From NCBI GenBank assembly GCA_030430205.1, contig JAUIGE010000022.1:1-64000 (forward strand): a DNA stretch of 64,000 bases. The letters run 5' to 3'. The first letter of the stretch is position 1. Each line of letters begins with the position of its first letter. Under the pieces are notes generated by a model that had not been told where the DNA came from, did no database searches, and saw only the letters and a list, made by a program, of their open reading frames with translations. Shown here in pieces: positions 8,176-18,900 of the stretch. The position numbers and the translations under genes were made by a program. The stretch comes from Bacteroidia bacterium. GTDB lineage: Bacteria; Bacteroidota; Bacteroidia; J057.

Positions 8176-9729
8176 TTATTTTCTACCTGTATCCTGAGCC
8201 ATTTTAAGTAAAGCTTCGATGAGTCCTTTTTTAAGGTTTCGCCTTTCAGGAGCGCGGAGCAAACCTGCTTCGAAGACCTTTTGGGCTTCCTCCTCCTTGC
8301 CTTCGGCAAGGAATATTTCTCCCAGCACTTCATGGCTGGGTTTGACAATGGCCGGTGGTCCAAAGGAAAAACTGAGTTTTTCCTCCTTTTGAGTAGCACT
8401 CCTCAGCACTGCCTGGGCAGGAATTTTATTTCCCTGCATGTATAAACGAATGCCAGAAAGGCATTCTGTCATTACCTCAATGGCAAGGCGGGTCTGTTCG
8501 CCCATCTCCTCTGCGCCAGGCGCAGCACAACAGGAGGCGGTAGCCTCCTCGCTTTGAGCGGGCAAAGCCGTGGCTTTAGGCAACAGCAGTTGTAACTTTT
8601 CTATGGCCTCCCCTACTCCACTTATATTTCCTTTCTTCCAGGAAACGATACCGTTGGTATAATGATAAATAGCTTGAGTTTTTTTATTGATCACTTTCAT
8701 ATCAGGCTGAATATCAACGGCTTTGCTGTCCCAATCTTCAGTATCAATTAAATGTGCAGCGCGCATGACTGTCAGGTGGTATTCGACGGTGAAGTCATCA
8801 CTTCGCTTAGCATCGAGCTGCATGCTGTCGAGCAGCAAGGCTGCTCTGTCAAAATCTCCCAATTGGAGATAGCCGTAGGCCAGCCACCAAAAAGAGTGGT
8901 ATCCTCTGGCGGAAAGATCGAGCGCTTTGCGCTCCTGACGGGCGAGCGAAGCTCGCCAGGAGTCCTCATTGGAGGCCACTACCCTATCCCAGTCGCCTAT
9001 GGCGACAAAGATATGCGAAGGCATGTGCAGGGCATGCGCTGCTGCAGGCGCAACTTTTGCGTAGCGTTCAGCGGCCCGCAGGCCCAGGACTGCGTGAACA
9101 GGATCATCATAAGAATGAATGAGGTAATGCAAAGCCCCCGGATGGTTAGGGTTCTTTTCATATACACGCTCTACAATCGAAGCTGATTTCATGTATTTTC
9201 GCAGGTCACGCGCTCCGTGGCTTGTTCCCAGTATGGAGAGCGCGTAAAATGAAGCTATCTCAAGGTCTTCGGGATATTGTAGATGCAAATTTTCCATGGC
9301 TTCACAATAGGCATAATCACCTTCTTCTTTCACTTTTGCCCCATAAAGCCTCTCCACAGCATTCAATAAAGCGCCTTCTTTCTCTGTCGGAGCCTTTTGG
9401 GAGCGTTCCTCTGGCGTTTTCCCCAGCTTTTCGAGCGCCTTGATTGCCTCCTCTTTGTATTGTCGCATCCATATAGGATGATTGTGGGTCATCGCCTCCC
9501 CCCAGTATGCCATGAAAAAATCAGGCTCGATTTCCTGAGCCTTCTGAAATGCCTCCCGGGCGTCTTCATATTCAAAACTATGGAGGAGCAAAGCTCCTTC
9601 TATAAAAGCTGCTTTGGCTGCTTCTGATTTCACTGTTACGGGGAAATTTATTTCCCCCAATTGCAGATCCTGCGCATGAATCTGCGTGCACAGGAAGATG
9701 AGCAAACCGAATATTCCCGAATATCTCAT
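8176..9729 (-). CDS. Secreted tetratricopeptide-repeat protein
   Basis: 517 residues with a signal peptide (FGLLIFLCTQIHAQ, cut near residue 19). TPR-like helical pairs recur along the protein: FIEGALLLHSFEYEDAREAF near 42, residues 195-260, 280-300, and a last one near 470-500. A family hallmark is HALHMPSHIFVAIGDWDRVV near 233-252. A short insert near residue 397 has two adjacent cysteines (SCCAAPG) flanked by small residues. It is probably periplasmic or attached to the outer membrane and scaffolds protein contacts; the partner is unknown. Confidence 0.8.
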   Translation of the reverse strand: MRYSGIFGLLIFLCTQIHAQDLQLGEINFPVTVKSEAAKAAFIEGALLLHSFEYEDAREAFQKAQEIEPDFFMAYWGEAMTHNHPIWMRQYKEEAIKALEKLGKTPEERSQKAPTEKEGALLNAVERLYGAKVKEEGDYAYCEAMENLHLQYPEDLEIASFYALSILGTSHGARDLRKYMKSASIVERVYEKNPNHPGALHYLIHSYDDPVHAVLGLRAAERYAKVAPAAAHALHMPSHIFVAIGDWDRVVASNEDSWRASLARQERKALDLSARGYHSFWWLAYGYLQLGDFDRAALLLDSMQLDAKRSDDFTVEYHLTVMRAAHLIDTEDWDSKAVDIQPDMKVINKKTQAIYHYTNGIVSWKKGNISGVGEAIEKLQLLLPKATALPAQSEEATASCCAAPGAEEMGEQTRLAIEVMTECLSGIRLYMQGNKIPAQAVLRSATQKEEKLSFSFGPPAIVKPSHEVLGEIFLAEGKEEEAQKVFEAGLLRAPERRNLKKGLIEALLKMAQDTGRK

Positions 9730-9907
9730 TGTCTATACTTTAATTGTTGCTTACAAGATAGCAGCCTTTTTTGAAAATGGCTATACCTCCCCTACTTACC
9801 ACACTCTGTAAGTCGCAGGAATTTCTGAGACTGATCTCTGATCAGGCCTTTAAAACCAGAGAATAACACTGTTAGATTTTTGTATTATGTTATTAATGGC
9901 GAAAAAA

Positions 9908-10681
9908 TCATAAGGTCTCAAATACCGATCTGGGCAATTTGGGAAACACTTTGATTTCGGTAAGCTCGCCTTTCCCTCGACCTCCACTCAACAGGATTTT
10001 TCCTTGTTGCTCATACTTATCCCAAGGCGTGCTGAATTGCGGTTTTTTCATATTTGCCCGGGGGAAAAAGTCCCATTGCTTTACCAGTTTTTCCTCCTTA
10101 CTGATGTAAATATGGTATTCATTCTGAGGGGTATCCCCCACTCCCTGAAATCCCAACTTAATCACATCTGAGGCCTCTCCCGCCAGGGTCGTATCCACGC
10201 CGACATAAGTGAGTCTCACCCCTGCATCTTTAAGTTTGAATGGCATAACCAGCCAATAGCTGTCATTGATCCACATGCTTTTGGCTCTTTGCAGGTATTT
10301 TTGAAGGGAATCTGGCTGAGTCAGTTCTTTCCCATCTTTCCACACCCTCCCGCTTAGGCTATCCAGGTCTACAATTGCCCGAAAGTCTTCCTTCAGGGAC
10401 TGGATTTTGGCTATATTTTTCTGTTTATCCCATGTATGCTTCCGGGAATTGAAAAAATTCCAATGGATATAACGGGTTTCATCCCAGGCATTTCGCCCAC
10501 CCATGGCCACCATGACTTCATCGGCCAGGGCAATTGCCATTGAGTCAGATTGATTGATTAAAAAGCCGTAGGCTGGCGGATTGGGGTTAGGTTTGTGCTG
10601 TGCACGGTTTTTCTTTTCATCTGGCGAATCCGTACAGGCTGTTAGCAGGAAAAGAAAAAGAAGGGGGAAAATTACTTTCAT
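9908..10681 (-). CDS. Lipoprotein of unknown function
   Basis: 257 residues from the ATG at 10681, which opens directly into the signal peptide MKVIFPLLFLFLLTAC; a start at 10720 would add 13 residues. LTAC is the lipobox, so the mature protein is a lipidated envelope protein. The mature domain alternates beta-like segments (VRLTYVGVDTTLAGEASDVIKL, YHIYISKEEKLVKQWDFF) resembling LolA/LolB-type folds that bind lipid, but this is a loose impression. It is divergent from phoH, with only 39 bases between the starts. Confidence 0.7.
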   Translation of the reverse strand: MKVIFPLLFLFLLTACTDSPDEKKNRAQHKPNPNPPAYGFLINQSDSMAIALADEVMVAMGGRNAWDETRYIHWNFFNSRKHTWDKQKNIAKIQSLKEDFRAIVDLDSLSGRVWKDGKELTQPDSLQKYLQRAKSMWINDSYWLVMPFKLKDAGVRLTYVGVDTTLAGEASDVIKLGFQGVGDTPQNEYHIYISKEEKLVKQWDFFPRANMKKPQFSTPWDKYEQQGKILLSGGRGKGELTEIKVFPKLPRSVFETL

Positions 10682-10720
10682 ACTTGACATGTATGGAATA
10701 AAGTTGAGAAATTGTCGCAA

Positions 10721-12058
10721 ATGAACAAAACTGCTGCTTCAAGAAAAATTTATGTAATCGATACCTCGGTTATTCTATATGACAACCAGGCAATCCGCAA
10801 TTTTGAGGAGAACGACATCGCCATTCCGATCACTGTTCTGGAGGAACTCGATAATTTCAAACAGGGAAATAGCACCAAGAGTTTTGAAGCACGTGAGTTT
10901 TTACGCTTCATAGACACGCTTTCCCAAAAGCATACCCTCCAAAATTGGATTCCCTTCAATGGAAGTGAAAAAGGCCGCTTCAAAGTCATCATGGATCAGC
11001 ATGCTAACAAATTGGACGCAACCCAAATCTTTGACAGCCAAAAGGCAGATCACAAAATCCTCAATGCAGCCATCGCAATGAAGGAGCAGGAGCCTGAGGC
11101 AAAGGTCATCCTTGTGACCAAAGACATCAACCTCAGGCTGAAAGCCAAAGCGCTCAATCTTCCCGCAGAAGATTACAAAACAGGCAAAATCCAGGATATT
11201 GACAATTTGTATAGCGGCACCAGCATGGTGGAGGATGTATCTCAGGACCTTTTGGACCAACTGTACAAAGGCGGCAGACTGGAAGTCGAAAGCCTACTGA
11301 AGGAGGCCCCGATCAATAATCATTTTTTGATTTTGCGCAATGGCTCCTCTTCTGCCCTTTCCTACTACAATCCTTTTAACCAAATCATCGAGCGGGTAGA
11401 TGTACCAGAAAGTTATGGCATCCGCCCCCGTAACGCCTTGCAGTCTTTTGCGATGCATGCAATCTTGAATCCGGAAATCAAACTTGTGAGCATTTTGGGG
11501 GGAGCAGGTACAGGGAAAACGCTATTGGCACTTGCCGGCGCCATTGAGCAACGCAGCCAGTACCGGCAGATTCTGGTTTCGAGGCCCGTTATTCCATTGG
11601 GAAACAAGGATATAGGCTATCTACCCGGGGACATCAAATCCAAGATGGATCCCTATATGCAGCCACTTTGGGACAACCTCCGGCTGGTGAAAAATCAATT
11701 TTCAACCACTGACTCCAACTATAAACGCATTGACAATATGGTGGAGCAGGAGAAAATCATCATCACGCCTTTGGCCTATATCCGAGGCAGAAGCCTCGCC
11801 AGGGTTATCTTCATCATTGATGAGGCCCAGAACCTCACCCCTCATGAAATCAAAACCATCATCACCCGGGCCGGAGAAGGAACCAAAATCATCTTCACAG
11901 GAGATATCAACCAAATAGACACCCCTTACCTCGACGCCCAAAGTAATGGACTCTCCTATATGATCGACAGGCTAAAAGGCCGCAAGCTCTTTGCGCATAT
12001 CACCCTCCGAAAAGGAGAAAGATCCGAGCTCGCCAACTTAGCCAACGAATTGCTATAA
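10721..12058 (+). CDS. phoH: PIN-PhoH family ATPase/ribonuclease
   Basis: 445 residues from the ATG at 10721. The N-terminal PIN domain starts IYVIDTSVILYD, followed by the acidic EELDNFK near residue 46 and later VTKDINLRLKAK, supplying the Asp/Glu metal site of a PIN nuclease. A linker leads to the PhoH ATPase: Walker A GGAGTGKT near 260, Walker B VIFIIDEAQNLTPHE near 362, sensor FTGDINQID near 395. This PIN-PhoH fusion matches PhoH2/YlaK-type proteins, in some of which RNA unwinding and cleavage have been shown; here it is inferred. No phosphate-box was sought or seen. Confidence 0.92.
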   Translation: MNKTAASRKIYVIDTSVILYDNQAIRNFEENDIAIPITVLEELDNFKQGNSTKSFEAREFLRFIDTLSQKHTLQNWIPFNGSEKGRFKVIMDQHANKLDATQIFDSQKADHKILNAAIAMKEQEPEAKVILVTKDINLRLKAKALNLPAEDYKTGKIQDIDNLYSGTSMVEDVSQDLLDQLYKGGRLEVESLLKEAPINNHFLILRNGSSSALSYYNPFNQIIERVDVPESYGIRPRNALQSFAMHAILNPEIKLVSILGGAGTGKTLLALAGAIEQRSQYRQILVSRPVIPLGNKDIGYLPGDIKSKMDPYMQPLWDNLRLVKNQFSTTDSNYKRIDNMVEQEKIIITPLAYIRGRSLARVIFIIDEAQNLTPHEIKTIITRAGEGTKIIFTGDINQIDTPYLDAQSNGLSYMIDRLKGRKLFAHITLRKGERSELANLANELL

Positions 12059-12076
12059 GCAAGCTTCACTCCCATG

Positions 12077-12111
12077 CTCTCTACTCTCTACTCTCTACTC
12101 TCGCCCCTCCT
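12077..12111. repeat. Short GAGAnnn heptamer array after phoH
   Basis: Five 7-base units, CTCTCTA three times then two variants, follow the phoH stop by 18 bases. Read on the minus strand the unit is TAGAGAG, the same purine-rich GAGA class and the same 7-base period as the arrays at 35041 and 55958. Confidence 0.65.
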
Positions 12112-12260
12112 ATCTGTTGAAAACTTTGTGGAAAAACATGGCAAAACAGGTGGATAACAAGGGCTCATAAAACTTGTCCAAAATCATTTTTATCCTGATA
12201 TTTGATATTACCAAGTGAGAGATAAAAGACAGACTCTCAAATTGACATACTGAGTTATCC
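12112..12260. other. Cluster of DnaA-box-like nonamers: candidate replication origin
   Basis: Three same-strand nonamers resemble TGTGGATAA: TGTTGAAAA at 12115 (7 of 9), TGTGGAAAA at 12127 (8 of 9) and GGTGGATAA at 12149 (8 of 9), spaced 12 and 22 bases, close to whole helical turns. Weaker inverse sites are TTGTCCAAA near 12174 and TTATCCCCT near 12256. Between them lies an AT-rich stretch (12165-12250). No dnaA, dnaN, parAB or rpmH is in the window. Bacteroidota origins are often away from dnaA, so this is a candidate only. Confidence 0.3.
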
Positions 12261-12783
12261 CCTTCGGAAGTATCCGAAGTCTGATGGAAAGGTGAGCTTA
12301 GGCCATACCGGAAAATCAGAAAGCGTTCTGCCCTTTCAGGAAAGAAGCTGCGGTGGTAATGCTGAGAAGTCGCAAATACTCTTTGCGTCATGCTCAACCT
12401 GATCAAGCAAGCAATTGCGCGATTGGTTCAGTAAATCATTTGTTCTTTGGTGTCTTGATAGGAAGTATGTCTGCAGCTGACAATTTGCCCCGGTCTTGCA
12501 TTCCGAAAGGAATACTGGATACAGCTTTTGAAACTCAGACCCGCACATCAAGCCTCGAGCCTTGTGCGAATAGCTTGCGATCCCCTGTGCTTAATTGCCA
12601 GGAATGATACAAGGTACCTTCTAACAATGCCAAAGGGTTCGGCATCAGTTTTCAGCTTGCTGGAATCTGGGTTGACTCCCCAAAACAAAGCTGCCTCGGC
12701 AGTAGCGCTTGAAGGAGTAGTCATAATAACTGTAACTTGGCGCGGGATGTATACCACGGTACACATTCAACGAAGCGGAAAGT
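12261..12783. other. Non-coding region rich in hairpins, no supported gene
   Basis: About 520 bases downstream of metX with no convincing reading frame. Several compact inverted repeats are visible: CTTCGGA-AGTA-TCCGAAG at 12262, ATTCC-GAAA-GGAAT (GNRA loop) at 12500, CGCACA...TGTGCG around 12545-12572, TGCC...GGCA near 12628-12643, CTGCC-TC-GGCAG near 12691. The region is not AT-rich, unusual for a plain spacer. It could be a structured RNA, a gene relic or part of an origin; no RNA family was recognised (RNase P, tmRNA and SRP RNA motifs were sought and not seen). Confidence 0.35.
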
Positions 12784-13824
12784 CTATTGAATAAATAGGT
12801 TTTCCGCTTTTGCTTTTTGGAAAACACTGATCTGCTCACTGATTTTTTTCCCTTCAATCAAAAATCCATCATGTCCATAGGGAGAGGAAATGACCTCCAA
12901 CTCGGCTCCGGGAATATGCTCAGCAATAAAACGCTGCTCTGAAGGCGGGAAAAGCACATCTGAATCTATCCCCAAAACTAGCGTTTTGGCTTGTATTTTC
13001 CCCAGGGCAAGTTCAGCACTGCCTCTCCCCCGCCCCAAGTGATGGCTATCCATTGCTTTGGACAATGTCCAATATGCAAAAGCATCAAAGCGACTCGCAA
13101 GTTTCTCGCCCTGGTATCTTTGATAAGAAGAAGCCTTGAAATTATCCCGTACTTCCTGATTCAATTCATGCTGGCTTTGGTTGTAGACTTCGTAATTTCT
13201 GTAGGAAATCATAGCTGCAGCTCTTGCAGCTTTCATTCCCGCCAATCCGGCTGTTTTTTCCTTTTTTAACCAACTTCCATCTGCTTCAATGGCCATTCTC
13301 TGTGCTTCATTAAAGGCAATACCCCAGGGTGAATGAAAGGCATTGGTAGCAATGGGCACACAAAATTCAAATATTTCCGGTTCCATAACCGCCCATTCCA
13401 ATACCTGCTGTCCTCCCAAAGATCCCCCCAGGATCATGTGGATTTGCTCAATCTCCAGGTGCTTACGCAATGCTATCAAGGCCTGCACCATATCCCGGAT
13501 GCTCAGAAATGGGAAATCATGGTAATAAGGATGGCCAGTCTCAGTATTTTCTGACAAAGCGTAAGTGGATCCATAACAACTGCCGATGACATTGGCACAG
13601 ATAATAAAGTACTTTTTCGGGTCAAAAAGTGCATTTTCACCTATCAAACCCGGCCACCAATCTGCTGTATCGGCATTTCCCGTTAGTGCATGACATATCC
13701 ACACAACATTGCTTTTGTCTGCGTTGAGACTCCCCCAGCTTTTCCAGGCAAGCTTAAAAGTGGGCAATTCTTTGCCGGATTCAAGTGGCAATGGATACTG
13801 ACTTGTGAAAATTTGGGTTGACAT
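12784..13824 (-). CDS. metX: Homoserine O-acetyltransferase
   Basis: 346 residues, typical MetX length. It transfers acetyl from acetyl-CoA to homoserine, the first committed step to methionine. Alpha/beta-hydrolase fold: NVVWICHALTGNADTADWW near the N-terminus, nucleophile Ser in GGSLGGQQ near residue 137, acid Asp in GIDSDVLFPP and catalytic His in SPYGHDGF near the C-terminus. It lies 85 bases downstream of metY in the same direction, separated by a palindrome, and is probably co-transcribed under the SAM riboswitch. Confidence 0.95.
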   Translation of the reverse strand: MSTQIFTSQYPLPLESGKELPTFKLAWKSWGSLNADKSNVVWICHALTGNADTADWWPGLIGENALFDPKKYFIICANVIGSCYGSTYALSENTETGHPYYHDFPFLSIRDMVQALIALRKHLEIEQIHMILGGSLGGQQVLEWAVMEPEIFEFCVPIATNAFHSPWGIAFNEAQRMAIEADGSWLKKEKTAGLAGMKAARAAAMISYRNYEVYNQSQHELNQEVRDNFKASSYQRYQGEKLASRFDAFAYWTLSKAMDSHHLGRGRGSAELALGKIQAKTLVLGIDSDVLFPPSEQRFIAEHIPGAELEVISSPYGHDGFLIEGKKISEQISVFQKAKAENLFIQ

Positions 13825-13861
13825 AATACGTTAATTTTCGACCTATTTTGGGGTAGGATAG

Positions 13862-13889
13862 GTAGGGTCAGATTATAACCTGACCCTAC
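13862..13889. repeat. Near-perfect 28-bp palindrome between metY and metX
   Basis: GTAGGGTCAG pairs with CTGACCCTAC, and the 8-base centre is itself palindromic except for one pair. On the metY-metX transcript it forms a strong hairpin without a T-run, so it is not a classic terminator. It may be a dispersed REP-type element or an mRNA processing/stability hairpin. Confidence 0.6.
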
Positions 13890-13909
13890 AGAAATCATTT
13901 CATTTTTTC

Positions 13910-15325
<1,416 letters not shown>

Positions 15326-15360
15326 ATTTACCAAGAAGAATCCTATGTGGAGCTTCTTGT

Positions 15361-15381
15361 CAACAACAACAACAACAACAA
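15361..15381. repeat. (CAA)7 trinucleotide tract in the metY leader
   Basis: Seven perfect CAA units ((TTG)7 in the mRNA), flanked by CTTGT and an AAG end that can pair. It lies between the aptamer and the leader terminator, outside any gene. Confidence 0.85.
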
Positions 15382-15480
15382 GTCGAAAATTCAACTTGCG
15401 TCACCTTGCCTAGCAAAAAATTGTTGAAAAATGTGGAGATGGAAGGATGCGAATTCATTTTCTTGTGGGTTAACATAAAA

Positions 15481-15591
15481 CATATTTTTCCCCAGATGGG
15501 GTTGGAAGGGGCACCTTTTTCACAAGGGTGAAGGTTGCCAGAGGGTCATCGAGCCAAATCTCTCGCCTCATTCTTGATATGCGCCCACAAG
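15481..15591 (-). promoter_or_regulatory. SAM-I (S-box) riboswitch controlling metY-metX
   Basis: The minus strand shows the S-box core in order: ATATCAAGA, a GAGG...CCTC P2 stem with K-turn GATGA, GGCAACC, a P3 hairpin (CTTCAC...GTGAAA), AAGGTGCC, CTTCC, and a P4 hairpin CCCC-ATCT-GGGG. P1 forms from CATAT (15581-15577) and ATATG (15485-15481). An outer stem CTTGTGGG (15591-15584) with CCCACAAG (15469-15462) extends it coaxially. It begins about 30 bases after the promoter at 15625. SAM binding is expected to lower expression of the two methionine genes. Confidence 0.9.
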
Positions 15592-15624
15592 TTCAATTTT
15601 GAATAGTTGTGATTCGCAATGGGT

Positions 15625-15657
15625 CAAATGTATTAATTTTTAATAATAAACCACAAA
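15625..15657 (-). promoter_or_regulatory. Promoter of the metY-metX leader
   Basis: TTTG (15657-15654), a 21-base AT-rich spacer and TACATTTG (15632-15625), an exact -7 match. Transcription would start near 15618, just ahead of the riboswitch P1 stem. Confidence 0.75.
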
Positions 15658-15951
15658 TAAATAAGAAATTATTAAAATTAATTAACATTTTCATAACAAA
15701 ACACCAGTTTACCGATTAGAAAGTGTGTAACAAAGGAGAATATTTGTAATATCATAGGGTACAAACTTGGAATAATTTTATTTATTTGGCGCCTTCTATA
15801 AAATAAGGCATGTGGAAATCGCCAAGTAAATTAGTAATATTGCGAAGCCACTAAAACGACCTGAAATACGATTAACAAACTGATAATAAAACCAAAAGCA
15901 ATTATTTTCACACGCTATTTTTCACTCTATTTTAATCAATCTTATTCGATT
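15658..15951. other. AT-rich region upstream of the SprB-repeat protein gene
   Basis: About 290 bases, very AT-rich near 15630-15700. No exact rightward TAnnTTTG was found; AATATTTG near 15746 and TAATATTG near 15832 are one-mismatch candidates. No reading frame is supported. Confidence 0.4.
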
Positions 15952-18900
15952 ATGAGAAAACTAATTACGCTATGTGCGGCGCTGCTCGTCGCTTCTTTTG
16001 CTTTCGGGCAAAAATTTGTAACAACCCCAGACATGGAGGAGGCACTGCAAGCACTGCCAGAGAGCCGTTTTCTGGAAGTTGAGCAAAATGCCAGACCTTC
16101 TTCAGGCACAACTCATGGTGCACTCGGTAATGTCAGCGGTAGCGCTGTTACTGCTATTAAAGTTGCCGAATCATCCAATGCCTTTACCTCTTTGGTAAAT
16201 GAGACTAACCAGGTATATTCTCTTCCTTCTGCAGGAAATGGTGGTGCGGTTGCCTTTTTCAACCGTCAAAATATCCAGGATTGCGGTGGACAAACTGGCG
16301 ACAATGGACGTTTCCGCTATTCCATCTCCATTGATGGTGGAGCTACCTGGAACATCGGTGGCAATGGCGGTACCTATGTACCCCCTTCTTTCAATGGCTG
16401 CTATGGCATTGGCCCTGTAACTCCTACCTATACCCGCCCATGTCGTTATCCTAACATGAACCTCTTCGCAAGAGGGGGATCAAACAGCGCAGATAGCCTG
16501 GCCCTTGTTTATTCAGGCCCTGTACTCCAGCCTTCTGGAACGGGCTGGGATGGTGCTGTAGTAGGAACTGTACTAAATGTTGCTGACTCGATGAACAACT
16601 TCGCAGTTACTCAGGAGCAATATGTACAGCAGGCGGGAAACCAGTATTTCACATACAGCATGGTTTCTCAGGTTGATAGCCGGACGGGTGCGATCAACTT
16701 CTGGTATGGCGCTCGTAGCTGGGATGGCACCAATGTTGGAAATACTTTCTTCTTAAACAAAGGAACCTATAACCCCAACACCAAAAGGGTTAACTGGACA
16801 TTAGCAAAAACCATCAATCTTCCTTATTTCACCGGATTTGATGGCAATCCACGTGCAGCTAACTTTTCTATTGCATTTAGCCCCAACGGCCAGCATGGCT
16901 GGATCGGTATGGTCGGCGACCTGATAGGGGGAGAAGATACGGTTTACCAGCCGATCTTTATCCATTCTGATAACTATGGCGATACATGGGGAAGTGCTGT
17001 TGAGGTGAATATCAATGATTTTCCTGAATTGATTGATACCCTTGTGTTAAACTCTCCTCCTGCAGTCTTTGTTGACTCTTTAGGAAATCCGGTTGACACA
17101 CTCCCATTCTCACTAGGAAAAGCTACAACAGGCTTTGATTGTGACTTGGAAGTAGATGCTGATGGTAACCCACACATGATGGTGGTTGTAGGTAGCGCTA
17201 CTTCTGTTACGACTACAGAAGCCGGTTACTCTATCTTCTCAGGGCTGGGTCTATATGTTTTTGATGTGACCAAGGACGCTTATGGTGACTGGAATATGCT
17301 TTATATTTCTCGCCAAACAACCTTCCGTGGCACATTTGGTGATGAAAGTGTGACCAGTGGTTTCTTTACCGCTGACCCATACCTGCAGGTTTCTCGCAGT
17401 GCAGATGGAACCAAAATTTTCTTTTCCTGGACAGATTCAGATACCACAGGTATCGGAGGAACAGACAACAACCTGCCTAATCTATTAGGCCGTGCATTCG
17501 ATCGTACGACCAACAAATTAACAAACAAAGTCAACTTTACCAGCAATGACCTGGACTGGGCTACCCGTGCGATTTTGCCTAAAACAGCCAATAGTGCTAT
17601 CCAGGCAGGAACAGTATTCAAGGTCCCTACGGTTGTTCTTAGCCTTGATAATGGTGACGCTATCCAGCCTGTTTCTTTCTGGTATTTCCAGGATGTGCAG
17701 TACGATACAGACACAGACTTCACTAATAATCCTATCTTCTTTTACAACTGTAAGCAAAACCCATTTACGAACATGCCTACTGTTGGTGACGCCAGCTGTG
17801 CAATGAACAATGATGGTACAGCCACTATCACTCCTGGCGGAGGTGTAAGTCCTTATTCTTATGTCTGGAACACTGGCAATGCCGCTGACACTACTGCCTC
17901 TTTGACGGGTCTTGCTGCTGGCGTATATACTGCTTTTGTTTCTGATGACAAAGGCTGTGTAGATACGGTAACCGCAATCGTAAATAACGTTGGCGCACCT
18001 ACTGCAACTATTTCCACTGCAACTGTAACCAACCCTAGCTGCTTTGGTTCTACCAATGGTACTGCAACTGTAGCATCTACAGGCGGTAGCGGCGGTACTA
18101 CATACCTCTGGAGTAATGGGGAAACCACAGCAGCAGCCACTATGCTTCCTGCTGGTAGCAACAGGGTAACCGTTACAGATATGAACGGCTGTGCAAGCTT
18201 CGCTGTAGTAAACCTTACCCAGCCTCCAGCTATCGTTGCAACGACCGTTAGCAGTGATGTACTGTGTAATGGCGACGGAAATGGCAGCGCTGAAGTAACC
18301 CTGGTTACAGGTGGTGCAGGTGGATTTACCTTCCTCTGGGATGATGCCAGTGGCACAACAGGTACTTCCCTAACCGGTGTCGGTGGCGGTACTTATACCG
18401 TAACCATCACAGACATGAACGGCTGTGAAGAAACTTCTTCTGTAACTATCGTAGAGCCTGCAGCGCTTACTGCTACTACCAGCAATACTCCTCCGACAGT
18501 ATGTGGGATCACTTTTGACGGTACAGCTTCAGCTACAGCGATGGGTGGTACAGCTCCATTTACCTATACCTGGACAACCTCCTCAGGAGCAGCAGCAGGT
18601 TCCGGATCATTTATTTTTGGACTGGATTGTGGATATTACAAGGTGACCGTTACAGATGATAACGGTTGTCAATTTGTACAAGATTCTATCCTGGTAGGTT
18701 TAGTTAGCATTGAGGATGACATTACCGCAGGTATCAACAGCTGGTCTCTCTTCCCGAACCCAGCTGAGTCTAACCTCAATGTAGAAATTGAGCTGGTGAA
18801 TATAGATCAGGTACGTTTTGACATCATCGATCTTCACGGTCGTACACTGGTCAGCCGTAGCTTCAACTCAAGCCTCAATATCCGCAGCAGCTTCGACCTG

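Noticed and set aside
12110-12607. Short open frames in the 12.1-12.8 kb region
   Set aside because: They overlap each other on both strands, are rich in Cys, Ser and Arg without a pattern, and lack start signals. The DnaA-like sites and hairpins fit a non-coding region better.
12530-12610. Group II intron domain V
   Set aside because: A stem with GTGCGGGTCTGAG wording looked similar, but the catalytic triad, the bulge and a reverse transcriptase are missing.
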